Virus record (IMG/VR): IMGVR_UViG_3300010354_000060
Location: 1 to 64,000 of that record
Strand: one strand, 5' to 3'
DNA length: 64,000 nucleotides
DNA from: a virus
Positions 1 to 7,574 of this stretch are shown here, piece after piece. Both the position numbers and the translations under genes were made by a program. Under the pieces are notes generated by a model. That model was given only the letters and a program-made list of their open reading frames with translations, was not told the DNA's origin and made no database searches. Position 1 is the first letter of the stretch, and each line of letters opens with the position of its first letter.

Positions 1-150
1 AATCTCATCATATTCCTCACAGAATTGATTCATTCGTTCTTGATGTCCATCGTCATCATAGTTAGTTTCTTCACGAATTTCCCATTCAATATCAGAAAGT
101 CGTGCCTGAGTGTCATCAATGAAGTATTCAAGAGTATCAATTAGGGACAT
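1..150 (-). CDS. Hypothetical protein, C-terminus cut by window edge
   Basis: Open reading frame starting at the ATG at 150 and running off the left edge, so about 50 N-terminal residues are visible. They are acidic and rich in Asp/Glu (motifs EWEIREE and NYDDDG). The start overlaps the end of the next gene upstream by 14 bases, as is common in this tightly packed block. I do not recognise the family. Confidence 0.6.
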   Translation of the reverse strand, partial: MSLIDTLEYFIDDTQARLSDIEWEIREETNYDDDGHQERMNQFCEEYDEI

Positions 151-400
151 CTTCTTCCTCGTCAAGTCGTTCCCAATTCCAAGTATATTCAACAAACCCA
201 ATATCAAATCCAAACTTATATGCCCAGAACATAATGCTCAAAAGGCTACCAGTTCCAGATTTGATTTGGATATAGGGCCAACCAGGAAAATCATTCCAAC
301 TTACAGATGCTTGAAGAAGCGCCCATCGTTTATTGTGAAGAACTTGAACATACCATTCTTGCCCGAAATCTTCGCGATGCTTAAATGAAATAAGATTCAC
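137..400 (-). CDS. Small hypothetical protein (87 aa)
   Basis: 87 residues, Trp- and Phe-rich (WPYIQIKSGTGSLLSIMFWAYKFG), with an acidic C-terminus. The start overlaps the stop of the upstream gene in an ATGA arrangement at 397-400, which suggests coupled translation and supports the gene being real. No recognisable domain and no convincing signal peptide. Confidence 0.65.
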   Translation of the reverse strand: MNLISFKHREDFGQEWYVQVLHNKRWALLQASVSWNDFPGWPYIQIKSGTGSLLSIMFWAYKFGFDIGFVEYTWNWERLDEEEDVPN

Positions 401-822
401 ACTCCTTCCTCCAGATCAGTCAGTTCATTTTCACTCAGTACCGTTCCCATCGGACCCTTAGGTGCTTTCATCAGTCGTGCAATCTCTTCATCACGCACTT
501 TCCATTCCTTGAACTTATCTTCAAGATCTTCATCCATCGTCAGTTCGTATTCCTTACAGACCTTGCGTTGTTCTTCTTCACTGGTCCAATCATTAAACAC
601 CAGAGACATCGCACCACTGCGAATACTTGCAGGATTCATACCTACACACAGCATAAACTTCTCAAACAGTTTGAAATACTGTTTGCAGTTCAAATCAGCA
701 GCAGGTGCAGTAATCAGATAGTGCTCTTCGGGAATGAAGTCATCATCAGAGAACGATGATCCATAACCGCTGTAAGTGTAGGTAGCATCAAACTTAAACT
801 GAACTTCTGCGTTGTAAGTCAT
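397..822 (-). CDS. Hypothetical protein (141 aa)
   Basis: 141-residue protein with a highly charged C-terminal half. It contains two Cys residues in the centre (DLNCKQYF, FMLCVGM). First gene after a hairpin terminator at 850-880, so it probably heads a new minus-strand transcript. I do not recognise the family. Similar small proteins are common in accessory parts of cyanophage genomes. Confidence 0.65.
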   Translation of the reverse strand: MTYNAEVQFKFDATYTYSGYGSSFSDDDFIPEEHYLITAPAADLNCKQYFKLFEKFMLCVGMNPASIRSGAMSLVFNDWTSEEEQRKVCKEYELTMDEDLEDKFKEWKVRDEEIARLMKAPKGPMGTVLSENELTDLEEGV

Positions 823-849
823 TGTGAAGGTGTTTCAATACAGATACTA

Positions 850-880
850 TAAAACCCCTTGACCAAAAAATCAAGGGGTC
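850..880 (-). terminator. Rho-independent terminator, minus strand
   Basis: Perfect 9-bp stem (ACCCCTTGA / TCAAGGGGT at 854-862 and 871-879) with an 8-base loop. On the minus strand it is followed by TTTTA. It lies between the genes ending at 889 and starting at 822, so it would separate two transcripts. Confidence 0.75.
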
Positions 881-888
881 TTGTGCCA

Positions 889-1206
889 CTAATCCCGCTG
901 TCTCCAGTCGTCTGGTTTATCTCCAGTAAAGAAATCAATAATATCATCTACGCTTTCAAAGCGACTACGATGATTAGAAGGATCTGGATCTCCAAGATCT
1001 AATGCGTTCATAAATTCATCAAGTCCGTTTTCCTGCATATTAGGGTTTGCTGCCTTTCTTCTTGCTTGTCGCAGCAGAGTGGCAGCACTTCTATTTGCTT
1101 TTGCCAACTTCTCTGCCCATATCATTTCGCTTAATTCTACTGTCTCTCCTGCTACAATCTTATCACAAATTGCTTCAACACGAAGACGATACTGGGTAGA
1201 GAGCAT
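889..1206 (-). CDS. Hypothetical protein (105 aa)
   Basis: 105-residue protein, basic and helical in its N-terminal half (QYRLRVEAICDKI, AKANRSAATLLRQARRKA) and acidic at the C-terminus (DDIIDFFTGDKPDDWRQ). Ends just before a strong terminator, so it is probably the last gene of the small-gene transcript from about 3.2 kb. I recall similar proteins in cyanomyoviruses but cannot give a function. Confidence 0.65.
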   Translation of the reverse strand: MLSTQYRLRVEAICDKIVAGETVELSEMIWAEKLAKANRSAATLLRQARRKAANPNMQENGLDEFMNALDLGDPDPSNHRSRFESVDDIIDFFTGDKPDDWRQRD

Positions 1207-1226
1207 ATGTATTACCAGATATAGTG

Positions 1227-1466
1227 TTATTTAGAGTTAGATTCTAACTCCTTTTGCAGTTCTTCTGCAAGTTTATATGCACGTCTCCACATCAACCATT
1301 TCACAATTGGATTTGTTGGAGAGTATTGTATCCACCACTGAACTTTGCGAAACTGAACTTCTACAATTTTAGTGAGTAAGATGAATAACCTTGCCACAGA
1401 TTGGTCAGTTACAATTAAGTAACCAACACAAAAGAAGATTATAAACCAGAGATAAAGTGAACTCAT
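1227..1466 (-). CDS. Small membrane protein (79 aa)
   Basis: Begins with a hydrophobic segment of about 20 residues (LWFIIFFCVGYLIV), consistent with a single N-terminal membrane anchor. A basic cytoplasmic-type tail with several Trp residues follows. The start overlaps the upstream stop as ATGA at 1463-1466. Function unknown. Confidence 0.65.
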   Translation of the reverse strand: MSSLYLWFIIFFCVGYLIVTDQSVARLFILLTKIVEVQFRKVQWWIQYSPTNPIVKWLMWRRAYKLAEELQKELESNSK

Positions 1467-1636
1467 TTGCGTAAAGTTTTTAGATATTCTAACACATGTT
1501 CACGAACTGCCATGAGTTCATTGTAACATTCTTGGTTATGAGCACATTGTCTCAATTCTGTGTCAGGTTTTAAAACACTTTCCTCAAACAGAGTGAGTCC
1601 CCTGTTCCATTTCTCCTCATAAGTTTCACTTTTCAT
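1463..1636 (-). CDS. Small hypothetical protein (57 aa)
   Basis: Short ORF of 57 codons read directly from the sequence, starting MKSETYEEKWNRG and ending KTLRK. Its stop overlaps the start of the downstream membrane-protein gene (ATGA). Its own start lies inside the end of the upstream 56-codon ORF. It is placed in a run of coupled small genes, which is the main reason to believe it. Charged, probably helical, two Cys residues. Function unknown. Confidence 0.55.
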   Translation of the reverse strand: MKSETYEEKWNRGLTLFEESVLKPDTELRQCAHNQECYNELMAVREHVLEYLKTLRK

Positions 1637-1796
1637 CTTTCTTAATGATTACTGGACAGAAAGGAATAGTTTTGCGAACCTCTGCAACTATCTCACTCTT
1701 TTGAGATTCAGTTAAACCTACAACTTTTGTGAGGCGATGAATGACATTCAATGCTTGTGAGCAAGAAATAATGGCTGTTGAAAATAAAACAACCAT
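1626..1796 (-). CDS. Small hypothetical protein (56 aa), hydrophobic N-terminus
   Basis: 56-codon ORF with a good ribosome-binding site (AGGAGA, about 7 bases before the ATG at 1796). The N-terminus MVVLFSTAIISCSQALNV is hydrophobic and could be a signal or membrane segment. The remainder is charged and ends IIKKDEK. It overlaps the next gene by 11 bases. Function unknown. Confidence 0.55.
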   Translation of the reverse strand: MVVLFSTAIISCSQALNVIHRLTKVVGLTESQKSEIVAEVRKTIPFCPVIIKKDEK

Positions 1797-1828
1797 AGCG
1801 TTCTCCTATTCTTCTATTATTTAACAGA

Positions 1829-2185
1829 TTAATCCCAAGATACGTTTTCAAGAAGGAATCCAGGCATCACATATGTATGAGCACCAAGTTCACCAACTCC
1901 ACCAACTTTATATTCAAATTTGTATTCAAACTTATTATGACTATCCCAAGTCACAAATCCCTTTTCTTTGTCAAAACGTGATTTGATTGTGAGTGAGAAT
2001 TGATTTGAATAAATGTTTCGTGTCTTCAGTGCTCCACCCTTTTCACGAGTTTCTACTACAGTACATACATCCTCCAAATACTCATTTTTAGACTCAAGAT
2101 AACAGTTTGTTTGATACTTGAATGCAGGTCCAGCAAAAGCAGGAGAAGCAGTCAAAAGTGCAACAATAAAAAGAAGTTTTTTCAT
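1829..2185 (-). CDS. Secreted/periplasmic hypothetical protein (118 aa)
   Basis: I place the start at the ATG at 2185, which overlaps the stop of the RlpA-like gene (GGATGA), rather than 18 bases further up. From that start it has a textbook signal peptide: MKKLL, a hydrophobic core, then ASPAFA-G as a likely signal peptidase I site. The mature part has two Cys (TNCYL, EDVCT) that could form a disulphide, and is predicted beta-rich. Coupling to the RlpA-like gene suggests a joint role at the host envelope. No family recognised. Confidence 0.7.
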   Translation of the reverse strand: MKKLLFIVALLTASPAFAGPAFKYQTNCYLESKNEYLEDVCTVVETREKGGALKTRNIYSNQFSLTIKSRFDKEKGFVTWDSHNKFEYKFEYKVGGVGELGAHTYVMPGFLLENVSWD

Positions 2186-2493
2186 CCAATTACTCTCCAA
2201 CAAACAGTAGCGTTGCCCTTACTCGTAGAAGAAATATGAGCAAAGGCAGCATAAGAAAGATCCAAGTCAGCGTGACTATATGGACCACGATCATTTACTC
2301 TTACAATAACTTGTTTTCCGTTATTTTGGTTTGTTACCCTAATTTTGCTACCCATAGGTAGATAAGGGTGAGCTGCAGTCCAACGATAAGCATCAAACCG
2401 CTCACCGTTAGCAGTTGTTTGTCCATGAAATCCGTCTCCTACTCCATAAAATGTAGCAACACCACAGGCAAGTCCAGCAATCAATCCAATCAC
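2182..2493 (-). CDS. RlpA-like double-psi beta-barrel protein
   Basis: 103-residue protein that is almost entirely an RlpA (rare lipoprotein A) domain. It shows the family motifs YGVGDGFHGQTTANGE, TAAHPYLPMGSKI, VTNQNNGK and VRVNDRGPY, followed by DLSYAAF. In bacterial RlpA this fold is a septal lytic transglycosylase, and the Asp of the NDRGP motif is catalytic and present here. A short hydrophobic N-terminus could act as an export signal, but it lacks basic residues. There is no SPOR domain. Coupled by ATGA to the secreted protein downstream. Likely role (inference): remodelling or degrading host peptidoglycan, perhaps in lysis. It could instead be a virion component. Confidence 0.8.
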   Translation of the reverse strand: MIGLIAGLACGVATFYGVGDGFHGQTTANGERFDAYRWTAAHPYLPMGSKIRVTNQNNGKQVIVRVNDRGPYSHADLDLSYAAFAHISSTSKGNATVCWRVIG

Positions 2494-2699
2494 TTAACAA
2501 TCTCCCAATGTTCATTACCAGTCTTCTGAATCCAAAAACAGTATTGACGATTCAGAGAGACAAGAAAGAATTTATCGTTAGTCTCTTGTTCAACCTCACA
2601 AGCATGAAAAGAATTCATGTTGTTGACAAAGCGATTTTTAGCTTTGGAACTTTTTGGATTTACGTTAACGAATCGTTTCTTAGTAATCATTGATTTCAT
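2490..2699 (-). CDS. Small hypothetical protein (69 aa)
   Basis: I choose the ATG at 2699. The longer frame would start at a GTG that is itself part of the GGAGG ribosome-binding site. The protein is basic (MITKKRFVNVNPKSSKAKNRF) with an aromatic C-terminal half (FFLVSLNRQYCFWIQK). The stop overlaps the start of the RlpA-like gene. No family recognised. Confidence 0.6.
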   Translation of the reverse strand: MKSMITKKRFVNVNPKSSKAKNRFVNNMNSFHACEVEQETNDKFFLVSLNRQYCFWIQKTGNEHWEIVK

Positions 2700-2726
2700 T
2701 GTGTCTTTAACCTCCACAAGGCAATT

Positions 2727-3164
2727 TTATAGGGATTGATGGGTGTCTGTCAAGTAGTTCAGAAATTCTTCATACAGAACTACCTCTATTTGATGTGCTT
2801 GAACTTCCCAGGGTTGCTCTGAATAGTCCGTCTCCGTATAGTCTATGCCCCTCCAGAGACGCTTTCCATACTTATCCTTAAGAACACCCGTAACATGCTG
2901 ATAAACGTGCCAGAGTTCATGTAGAAGGGTCTGAGTGTAGTGTTCAGGCGTCATGAAGTTGTGCATTTCAATCTCAAATGCACGAGGTCTATACCCACAA
3001 TCAGTTGCCCAAACCCATCCATAAACACCTTCACGATACAGTCCACGATGATGAACTGAGATCTCCAGTTTGTGTCTTGGAAGATGTTTGGAAATGAACC
3101 AATTGACTATACGTTGGCAGCGTTTTTTGCTATAATTGTATCCAGAAGTTTCAAGAAAGAGCAT
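2727..3164 (-). CDS. Zincin-like metallopeptidase (HExxH) protein
   Basis: 145-residue protein with the zinc-binding motif HELWH at residues 82-86 (LLHELWHVYQH). Further on is PWEVQAHQ, whose Glu could be the third metal ligand. The layout resembles SprT-like or WSS1-like minimal zincins, in which two His residues bind zinc and the Glu between them activates water. The N-terminus is basic. No signal peptide, so it would act in the host cytoplasm or be packaged. Substrate unknown. It overlaps the upstream small membrane peptide by 14 bases. Confidence 0.7.
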   Translation of the reverse strand: MLFLETSGYNYSKKRCQRIVNWFISKHLPRHKLEISVHHRGLYREGVYGWVWATDCGYRPRAFEIEMHNFMTPEHYTQTLLHELWHVYQHVTGVLKDKYGKRLWRGIDYTETDYSEQPWEVQAHQIEVVLYEEFLNYLTDTHQSL

Positions 3165-3258
3165 AGATCAGAACAGATTGAGTCAAACGAACGCCCCAGT
3201 TCATCAGAACCATGAAGGACGCAAAGAAGATCAGTCGGTCTAAATTGGAGAACCTCAT
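3151..3258 (-). CDS. Short membrane peptide (35 aa)
   Basis: Starting at the ATG at 3258 gives a 35-residue peptide that is mostly one hydrophobic helix (RLIFFASFMVLMNWGV). A longer frame reaches back to 3339 but would overlap the start and ribosome-binding site of the plus-strand oxygenase gene, so I prefer the short form. It overlaps the metallopeptidase start by 14 bases. Could be a small membrane protein or simply a non-coding leader. Confidence 0.4.
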   Translation of the reverse strand: MRFSNLDRLIFFASFMVLMNWGVRLTQSVLIYALS

Positions 3259-3314
3259 CGGTGCCTTGCGTATGAACTCATTATAGAACGCTTCAAGTCG
3301 GAAAAAGGAGGACA

Positions 3315-3878
3315 GTGGACAGTTATCTAAGTGGCACACCCATTCAAGTTATTGACAATTTTGTATCAATTTATGATGTTAAAAATTGTTATAATGATCT
3401 GGCATCAACTCATTGGGAAGTTGTATTTGATCATGCCTGGAGTAAAGTAAAACGTCGTGCATTTGGTCGTGGAATTGAGCACGAAGAATTGGAAATTGCT
3501 CTGAAAGAAAATGAAATGGTCAAATATTTTTATGGATTAGTTAAGAGTAGAAACCTTGAGGGATGTGGAACTCTTCGGCAATTTTATCTGAACTGTATTA
3601 AACCTGGTGATTCCTTTGAGTATCATCAAGACGTAACTCCTGGCAAGACTGAACTTGCTGGGAGTACAGTTTTAATCTACATGAACCCCGTGTGGAAATG
3701 GTGGTGGGGTTCAGGAACAGAATTTTTATTGGATAATAAAAAAACTCGTCTGGTTAGACCTAAACCTGGACGAGCAATTATATTTCCTGCAAAGATGCAA
3801 CACAGAGCAGTTGCACCAAACTTGCTATTAAATGATTTTGGAAGACTATCTATTGCTCTTCAGTTTTATAAGGACTGA
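3315..3878 (+). CDS. 2OG-Fe(II) oxygenase family protein (1 of 5)
   Basis: 187 residues, starting at a GTG preceded by AGGAGG. Seen: an HxD pair in EYHQDVTPG, then a beta-rich core (TVLIYMNPVW), and a distal His in MQHRAVAP followed by Arg in GRLSIALQF. This is the His-Asp...His...Arg order of the double-stranded beta-helix oxygenases that use 2-oxoglutarate and Fe(II) to hydroxylate their substrate. It is the only plus-strand gene in this part. Its 3' end overlaps the convergent oxygenase gene by 29 bases. Substrate unknown. Confidence 0.8.
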   Translation: MDSYLSGTPIQVIDNFVSIYDVKNCYNDLASTHWEVVFDHAWSKVKRRAFGRGIEHEELEIALKENEMVKYFYGLVKSRNLEGCGTLRQFYLNCIKPGDSFEYHQDVTPGKTELAGSTVLIYMNPVWKWWWGSGTEFLLDNKKTRLVRPKPGRAIIFPAKMQHRAVAPNLLLNDFGRLSIALQFYKD

Positions 3879-4404
3879 GATTAAATGATAGGGCAATTCT
3901 TCTCTTATCTGATGTATTTGGTAGTGTGAAATGATGAATTACTGAGGGGAAGATTAGAAGCGTCCCCTCCATAACACATGATGGAGAATACTGCAACGTA
4001 TTTCCTTGCATAAAATCATTGAATGGCGCAATGAACTGTGTTGGGGTATGAACTTCTTGATCATACTCTACGAAGCAAACTGCACTAAATCCCACTGGGC
4101 CATGATTATGAATGACATGGTGCATATTTTTCGTTGATTCTTCAAACCAACAATTCATAAGTTTTAAGTTATGTCCAGTCGTCATTAAAAATTCTGAAAT
4201 CTCGTCTCTTAAAATCTCAGAAACCTCATCAGTATAGTTGTTTCTACTATAATAATCCGTTATAACAGTATTGTTATCAGATAATTTTAAGTAATTATTA
4301 TTACTCTCAAATATGCTCATCAAAGATTCTTTCTTTTCTTCCCAACCTTCTACCATAATGTTAAAGATTGGAACACTGAACATATAATCCTTGTAACCTA
4401 TCAT
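3850..4404 (-). CDS. Putative 2OG-Fe(II) oxygenase, PF13759-like (2 of 5)
   Basis: Start placed at the ATG at 4404, which overlaps the upstream stop (ATGA), giving 184 residues. The pattern HHVIHNHGPVGFSAVCFVEYD, then GTLLIFPSVIHHFTLPN and RRIALSFNLSP, fits the family I know as 2OG-FeII_Oxy_5. There the motif is H-x-H near SGVYYV, followed by a distal FPS..H and RISISFN. The first metal motif is HNH rather than HxD. Forms a pair with the next oxygenase. Substrate unknown. Confidence 0.7.
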   Translation of the reverse strand: MIGYKDYMFSVPIFNIMVEGWEEKKESLMSIFESNNNYLKLSDNNTVITDYYSRNNYTDEVSEILRDEISEFLMTTGHNLKLMNCWFEESTKNMHHVIHNHGPVGFSAVCFVEYDQEVHTPTQFIAPFNDFMQGNTLQYSPSCVMEGTLLIFPSVIHHFTLPNTSDKRRIALSFNLSPYKTEEQ

Positions 4405-4991
4405 CCTAAATCCTCCAATACATACCAACCAGTCAAAATATACTTGGTTTTTGTTTTACTTATAACACCTTTATGTGTATGAGTCCAATCAGCGGGCCAA
4501 ATAAGCAACGATCCAGTTTCTGCTGATGCCTTAAATCTTTGGTGTAGAAAAATAGTTCCACCATCATAAACATCATTTAGATAGAACATCCAAACAACTT
4601 TTCTGTCTGCATGATTTGTTCCTCCAGATTCTGAGTGCCATCTTTTAAATCCTTCGCCTGGAAGATATCTCTGAATGTTAAATTCTTGCCCTATTCTAAA
4701 TGGATCAATAAAACTTAGTCCAATATATTTTTTAGAATAGTCTTTAATTCTTTCCGATAAAACTTCCATGAATGGTGAAAGCAATCTTCTCCATTCGGGG
4801 TCTCTTGAATCTTCTTTGGTGATGTAGATATCTGTAGAATCTTTTACATTTGGTTTGTATTCGTTCTTACCAGACATTCCCTTTTCATGTCTTTCGGGTG
4901 TCTGTTCAAACTTTTCTATTAAATTCTGGCAGTGTATTGGATCTATGGAATTTTTTATTTCACAAATAAACTCATGATAAGATGGAATCAT
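4401..4991 (-). CDS. Prolyl-4-hydroxylase-like 2OG-Fe(II) oxygenase (3 of 5)
   Basis: 196 residues. Seen: QRYLPGEGFKRWHSESGG, then VVWMFYLNDVYDGGTIFL, then GSLLIWPADWTHTHKGV and KTKYILTGWYV. This matches the P4Hc layout (YxxGexF..H.D, YLND...GGeT.F, P..G.ll.fp....H.g..v..G.RY....W). The proximal ligand pair is H-x-E (HSE) instead of the usual HxD, and Lys rather than Arg precedes the tyrosine that normally binds 2OG. Overlaps both neighbours in ATGA fashion, so it is co-translated with the methyltransferase. Could hydroxylate proline or lysine in a structural protein, or a sugar (inference). Confidence 0.75.
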   Translation of the reverse strand: MIPSYHEFICEIKNSIDPIHCQNLIEKFEQTPERHEKGMSGKNEYKPNVKDSTDIYITKEDSRDPEWRRLLSPFMEVLSERIKDYSKKYIGLSFIDPFRIGQEFNIQRYLPGEGFKRWHSESGGTNHADRKVVWMFYLNDVYDGGTIFLHQRFKASAETGSLLIWPADWTHTHKGVISKTKTKYILTGWYVLEDLG

Positions 4992-5617
4992 ATTTTCACA
5001 CTTGGTTCAAACTCCCACATTTTTTTGTGAATGATACACAGTTCCTTTTCAAAATGAATAGAACGAATCCACCAAGATAGTTCCGTAAGATAATTTGGAG
5101 TATCTTGACAGTCTATAATACCATTTGATGTCAACATTAGATTTGACATATAGTTTTGTAGGTTAGAGTTATTATACTCTCCACTACCAGTATAATACAA
5201 GTTTTCAATACTATAATATCCATCCTCTCTCAGGATTGGAAATAGATTTCCAAATGCAGTGATGATGTCATCTCCTTTATGTGATCCATCATCAATGATT
5301 AAATCAAAACCACCATACATTTTGATTGTGTTATAGGTCTCTACTTTGGTTAGATCACCTTCAACCAACCTAATTTTTTTATTTGATTGAACTCTACATT
5401 TACTCAAATCAATATCAACTCCCAAGATGAGAGAAGCATTTGGGAAGTACTGTTCCCAAAGTTGTAGTGATCCTCCACCATCAATACCAAGTTCAAGAAT
5501 TCTTAAATCTTTCTTAGTCTTTAATCTGGAGAATTTTTCTTCATAAGTTTCTATAAAGTTATTTCTTTTATTGAATGGCTCTCTATTCCAACCATCACAA
5601 AGTTCTTTCAAATTCAT
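4988..5617 (-). CDS. Class I SAM-dependent methyltransferase, macrocin/MycE-like
   Basis: 209 residues. The SAM-binding glycine loop reads LELGIDGGGSLQLW, followed by LILGVDID as the acidic residue that binds the ribose. Then come LVEGDLT and FDLIIDDGSHKGDDI. The GxDxGGS...W, GVDID and DDGSH signatures are those of the sugar O-methyltransferase group (MycE/TylF/CmcI-like), several members of which need a metal held by the DDGSH residues. Suggested substrate: a sugar hydroxyl or a hydroxylated side chain made by the adjacent oxygenases (inference). Overlaps the downstream oxygenase start by 4 bases. Confidence 0.75.
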   Translation of the reverse strand: MNLKELCDGWNREPFNKRNNFIETYEEKFSRLKTKKDLRILELGIDGGGSLQLWEQYFPNASLILGVDIDLSKCRVQSNKKIRLVEGDLTKVETYNTIKMYGGFDLIIDDGSHKGDDIITAFGNLFPILREDGYYSIENLYYTGSGEYNNSNLQNYMSNLMLTSNGIIDCQDTPNYLTELSWWIRSIHFEKELCIIHKKMWEFEPSVKI

Positions 5618-5621
5618 AAAG

Positions 5622-6626
5622 TTAGTATGTAATAATATTTGGACAAAGTGCGACTAAGTAACCATTGGCATTATAACCTATATTTTCTCCCCACCACCAA
5701 TCTGTAGGAGCTCCAGAAGATCCATAATTTGAATTGACTGTTGCTGTGAAATATGTTGGGCTCACATAACTGGAACCGCCTCCACCATATGCAGCACCTC
5801 TACAGTCACCGCCATCAGCACCACCGCCGCCACCACCATACCAACCATCATATCCTGGTCCGTATGAGTTTCCTGCTCCCTGACCGCCAGCAAATCCGTT
5901 TCCTGGTTGTGGATCGGTGCCTGAGCGGTGTGGACCTCCCCCTGCCCCTCCAGCGCCGTTCTGAGACCCTCCACCGCCTCCTGAGGCGTTTCTGCATCCA
6001 GACCCGTATGATTCGCCTGTTCCTCCTGTAGGACCACCAGCGTTTGATCCGCCACCATTTCCAGATCCTGCCAAGAGAATAACTCTATTTCTTGTTGGAG
6101 TGTCATTCAACATTGTGGTTGGTGAATTTCCCGTAAGAACAGCGCAAACACCACCGTTGAAGAATGTTACCTGAGAGAAAAATGTATAATCTGCATTATT
6201 TGGATTTAAAGTTCCCTTAACATATCCAGGACTTGGACCATGACCATTCATAGCCATCATCCAGTTATGCCCAGATTTTGTTGTAAATGGAATTCCAGCG
6301 TTTGTTGCTGCTGAGAGTTTATCAACTCTATATGAAACGAAATTTGTCACATATGGGGCAACAAAAGCTGGACTTGTTCCTCCATTATATTTGCTGACAA
6401 TTCCACCAACATCTGCAGGTGAGCAATAGCGAATGATTAGCACAGATTTAAAATCTGAATATAAGAATTGTATTCCGTATACAGCACTTGTGTCTGCTGC
6501 TGAAGTTGAATTTACACTGGATGCCAGCGAATTTGAAAAGGTTATTGGAAAATCAAATTCTCTTCCCCCTCTTCTCTTTTTAGTAATACCACTGATTGAA
6601 GATGCTATAGAATTAAGAAATGGCAT
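5622..6626 (-). CDS. Glycine-rich adhesin-like tail protein
   Basis: I set the start at 6626, just after the upstream stop, because the resulting N-terminus MPFLNSIASSISGITKKRRGG resembles the N-termini of the glycine-rich proteins at 11.4-13.0 kb. 334 residues. The first ~190 are beta-rich and unlike anything I recognise. The last ~130 are a glycine-rich stretch with GGGGG runs, SGRN/GRN turns, and an ending SYVSPTY...WWWGENIGY. T-even gp38 adhesins use glycine-rich loops to bind receptors, so a host-recognition tip is a reasonable inference. It sits between the methyltransferase and a fibre gene. Confidence 0.65.
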   Translation of the reverse strand: MPFLNSIASSISGITKKRRGGREFDFPITFSNSLASSVNSTSAADTSAVYGIQFLYSDFKSVLIIRYCSPADVGGIVSKYNGGTSPAFVAPYVTNFVSYRVDKLSAATNAGIPFTTKSGHNWMMAMNGHGPSPGYVKGTLNPNNADYTFFSQVTFFNGGVCAVLTGNSPTTMLNDTPTRNRVILLAGSGNGGGSNAGGPTGGTGESYGSGCRNASGGGGGSQNGAGGAGGGPHRSGTDPQPGNGFAGGQGAGNSYGPGYDGWYGGGGGGADGGDCRGAAYGGGGSSYVSPTYFTATVNSNYGSSGAPTDWWWGENIGYNANGYLVALCPNIITY

Positions 6627-6627
6627 A

Positions 6628-7536
6628 TCAATAATAACCTCCGACAACAGTTCCAAATACTTCGTAGTTAGCAGTTGTTGATGCTGAACCTACTGTGTTA
6701 ATGCCTGTAAAGTTATATATTGCATATCCATTTGAAGTTGTAACTCCAGAAATCGCATTCGCAAGAGAACCACCAGTCCACTTAATAGTTCTTGATACAC
6801 CATTCAGAGTTACTGTAGTGCAAGTTCTTGCAGTTCCTGTTGAATTAACAACAATTGACATTGACACTGCATGATTATTAAAATCATTGCTTGTTGGAAT
6901 ACCTGTAAGATTTACTGCAATATTTGCCGTTGGATTTGTACAGATAGCAATATTACCATTTGAACTGTTATAAGTTAGATTAACAGTATTTCCACTGACG
7001 ATCTGAGATTTTTCTGCTCCAGTAATAATTCTAAGTTCATTTGTTGCAATCGGAATATTTGCTTCAAATGCCTTTTTAGTGTCACTATAAGTGAAAGTTT
7101 TGCTTGTAGTTCCATAAATCTCAATTCCTGCACCATCAGCAGTAGTATCTGTTGCTGTTGCTGTGGATGCAATACCTACCGTTTTATCTGCAACATCAAG
7201 AACGGTGGTATTAACAATGGTTTGAGTTCCATTTACTCTCAGATTTCCATTGACCGTCAGATTTCCTGAAAGAGTAAGTGCAGAACCTACAATGTTATTG
7301 ACGGTAAGATCTGTAGCAGATAGTGTTGGAAAGAAACCTGTTCTACCAAAGAAAGACGTTGCACTAACAATTCCACTGTTCCCATACATCGTTACCCCAG
7401 AACCCACTTGTAGGGTTGCCTGGGGATTTGTGGTTCCAATACCAACACGTTGATTTGCAGTATCAATCTGAATTGTTGCGCCTTGAGTTCCAATACCAGA
7501 TGCAAAATCAGATAATCTGGATGCGTTTGTAGGCAT
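6628..7536 (-). CDS. Tail fibre-like protein (302 aa)
   Basis: N-terminus has ASRLSDFASGIG and the trimeric-fibre motif VGIGTTNPQATLQV, followed by beta-rich Val/Thr/Asn repeats. About 230 C-terminal residues are paralogous to the end of the protein at 13844-14899. They share GFEANIPIATNE-type, VNSTGTAR, TLNGVS+TI+W and TGINTVGSASTT motifs. Ends EVFGTVVGGYY. Late motif AATAAATA 23 bases upstream. Likely part of the distal fibres. Confidence 0.65.
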   Translation of the reverse strand: MPTNASRLSDFASGIGTQGATIQIDTANQRVGIGTTNPQATLQVGSGVTMYGNSGIVSATSFFGRTGFFPTLSATDLTVNNIVGSALTLSGNLTVNGNLRVNGTQTIVNTTVLDVADKTVGIASTATATDTTADGAGIEIYGTTSKTFTYSDTKKAFEANIPIATNELRIITGAEKSQIVSGNTVNLTYNSSNGNIAICTNPTANIAVNLTGIPTSNDFNNHAVSMSIVVNSTGTARTCTTVTLNGVSRTIKWTGGSLANAISGVTTSNGYAIYNFTGINTVGSASTTANYEVFGTVVGGYY

Positions 7537-7558
7537 TATATTTCTACGATTTTTTACT

Positions 7559-7566
7559 TATTTATT
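7559..7566 (-). promoter_or_regulatory. T4-like late promoter motif
   Basis: AATAAATA on the minus strand, 23 bases before the ATG of the fibre gene at 7536. T4 late promoters have TATAAATA at -10; cyanophage versions are commonly written NATAAATA. Confidence 0.55.
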
Positions 7567-7574
7567 AGATACGA

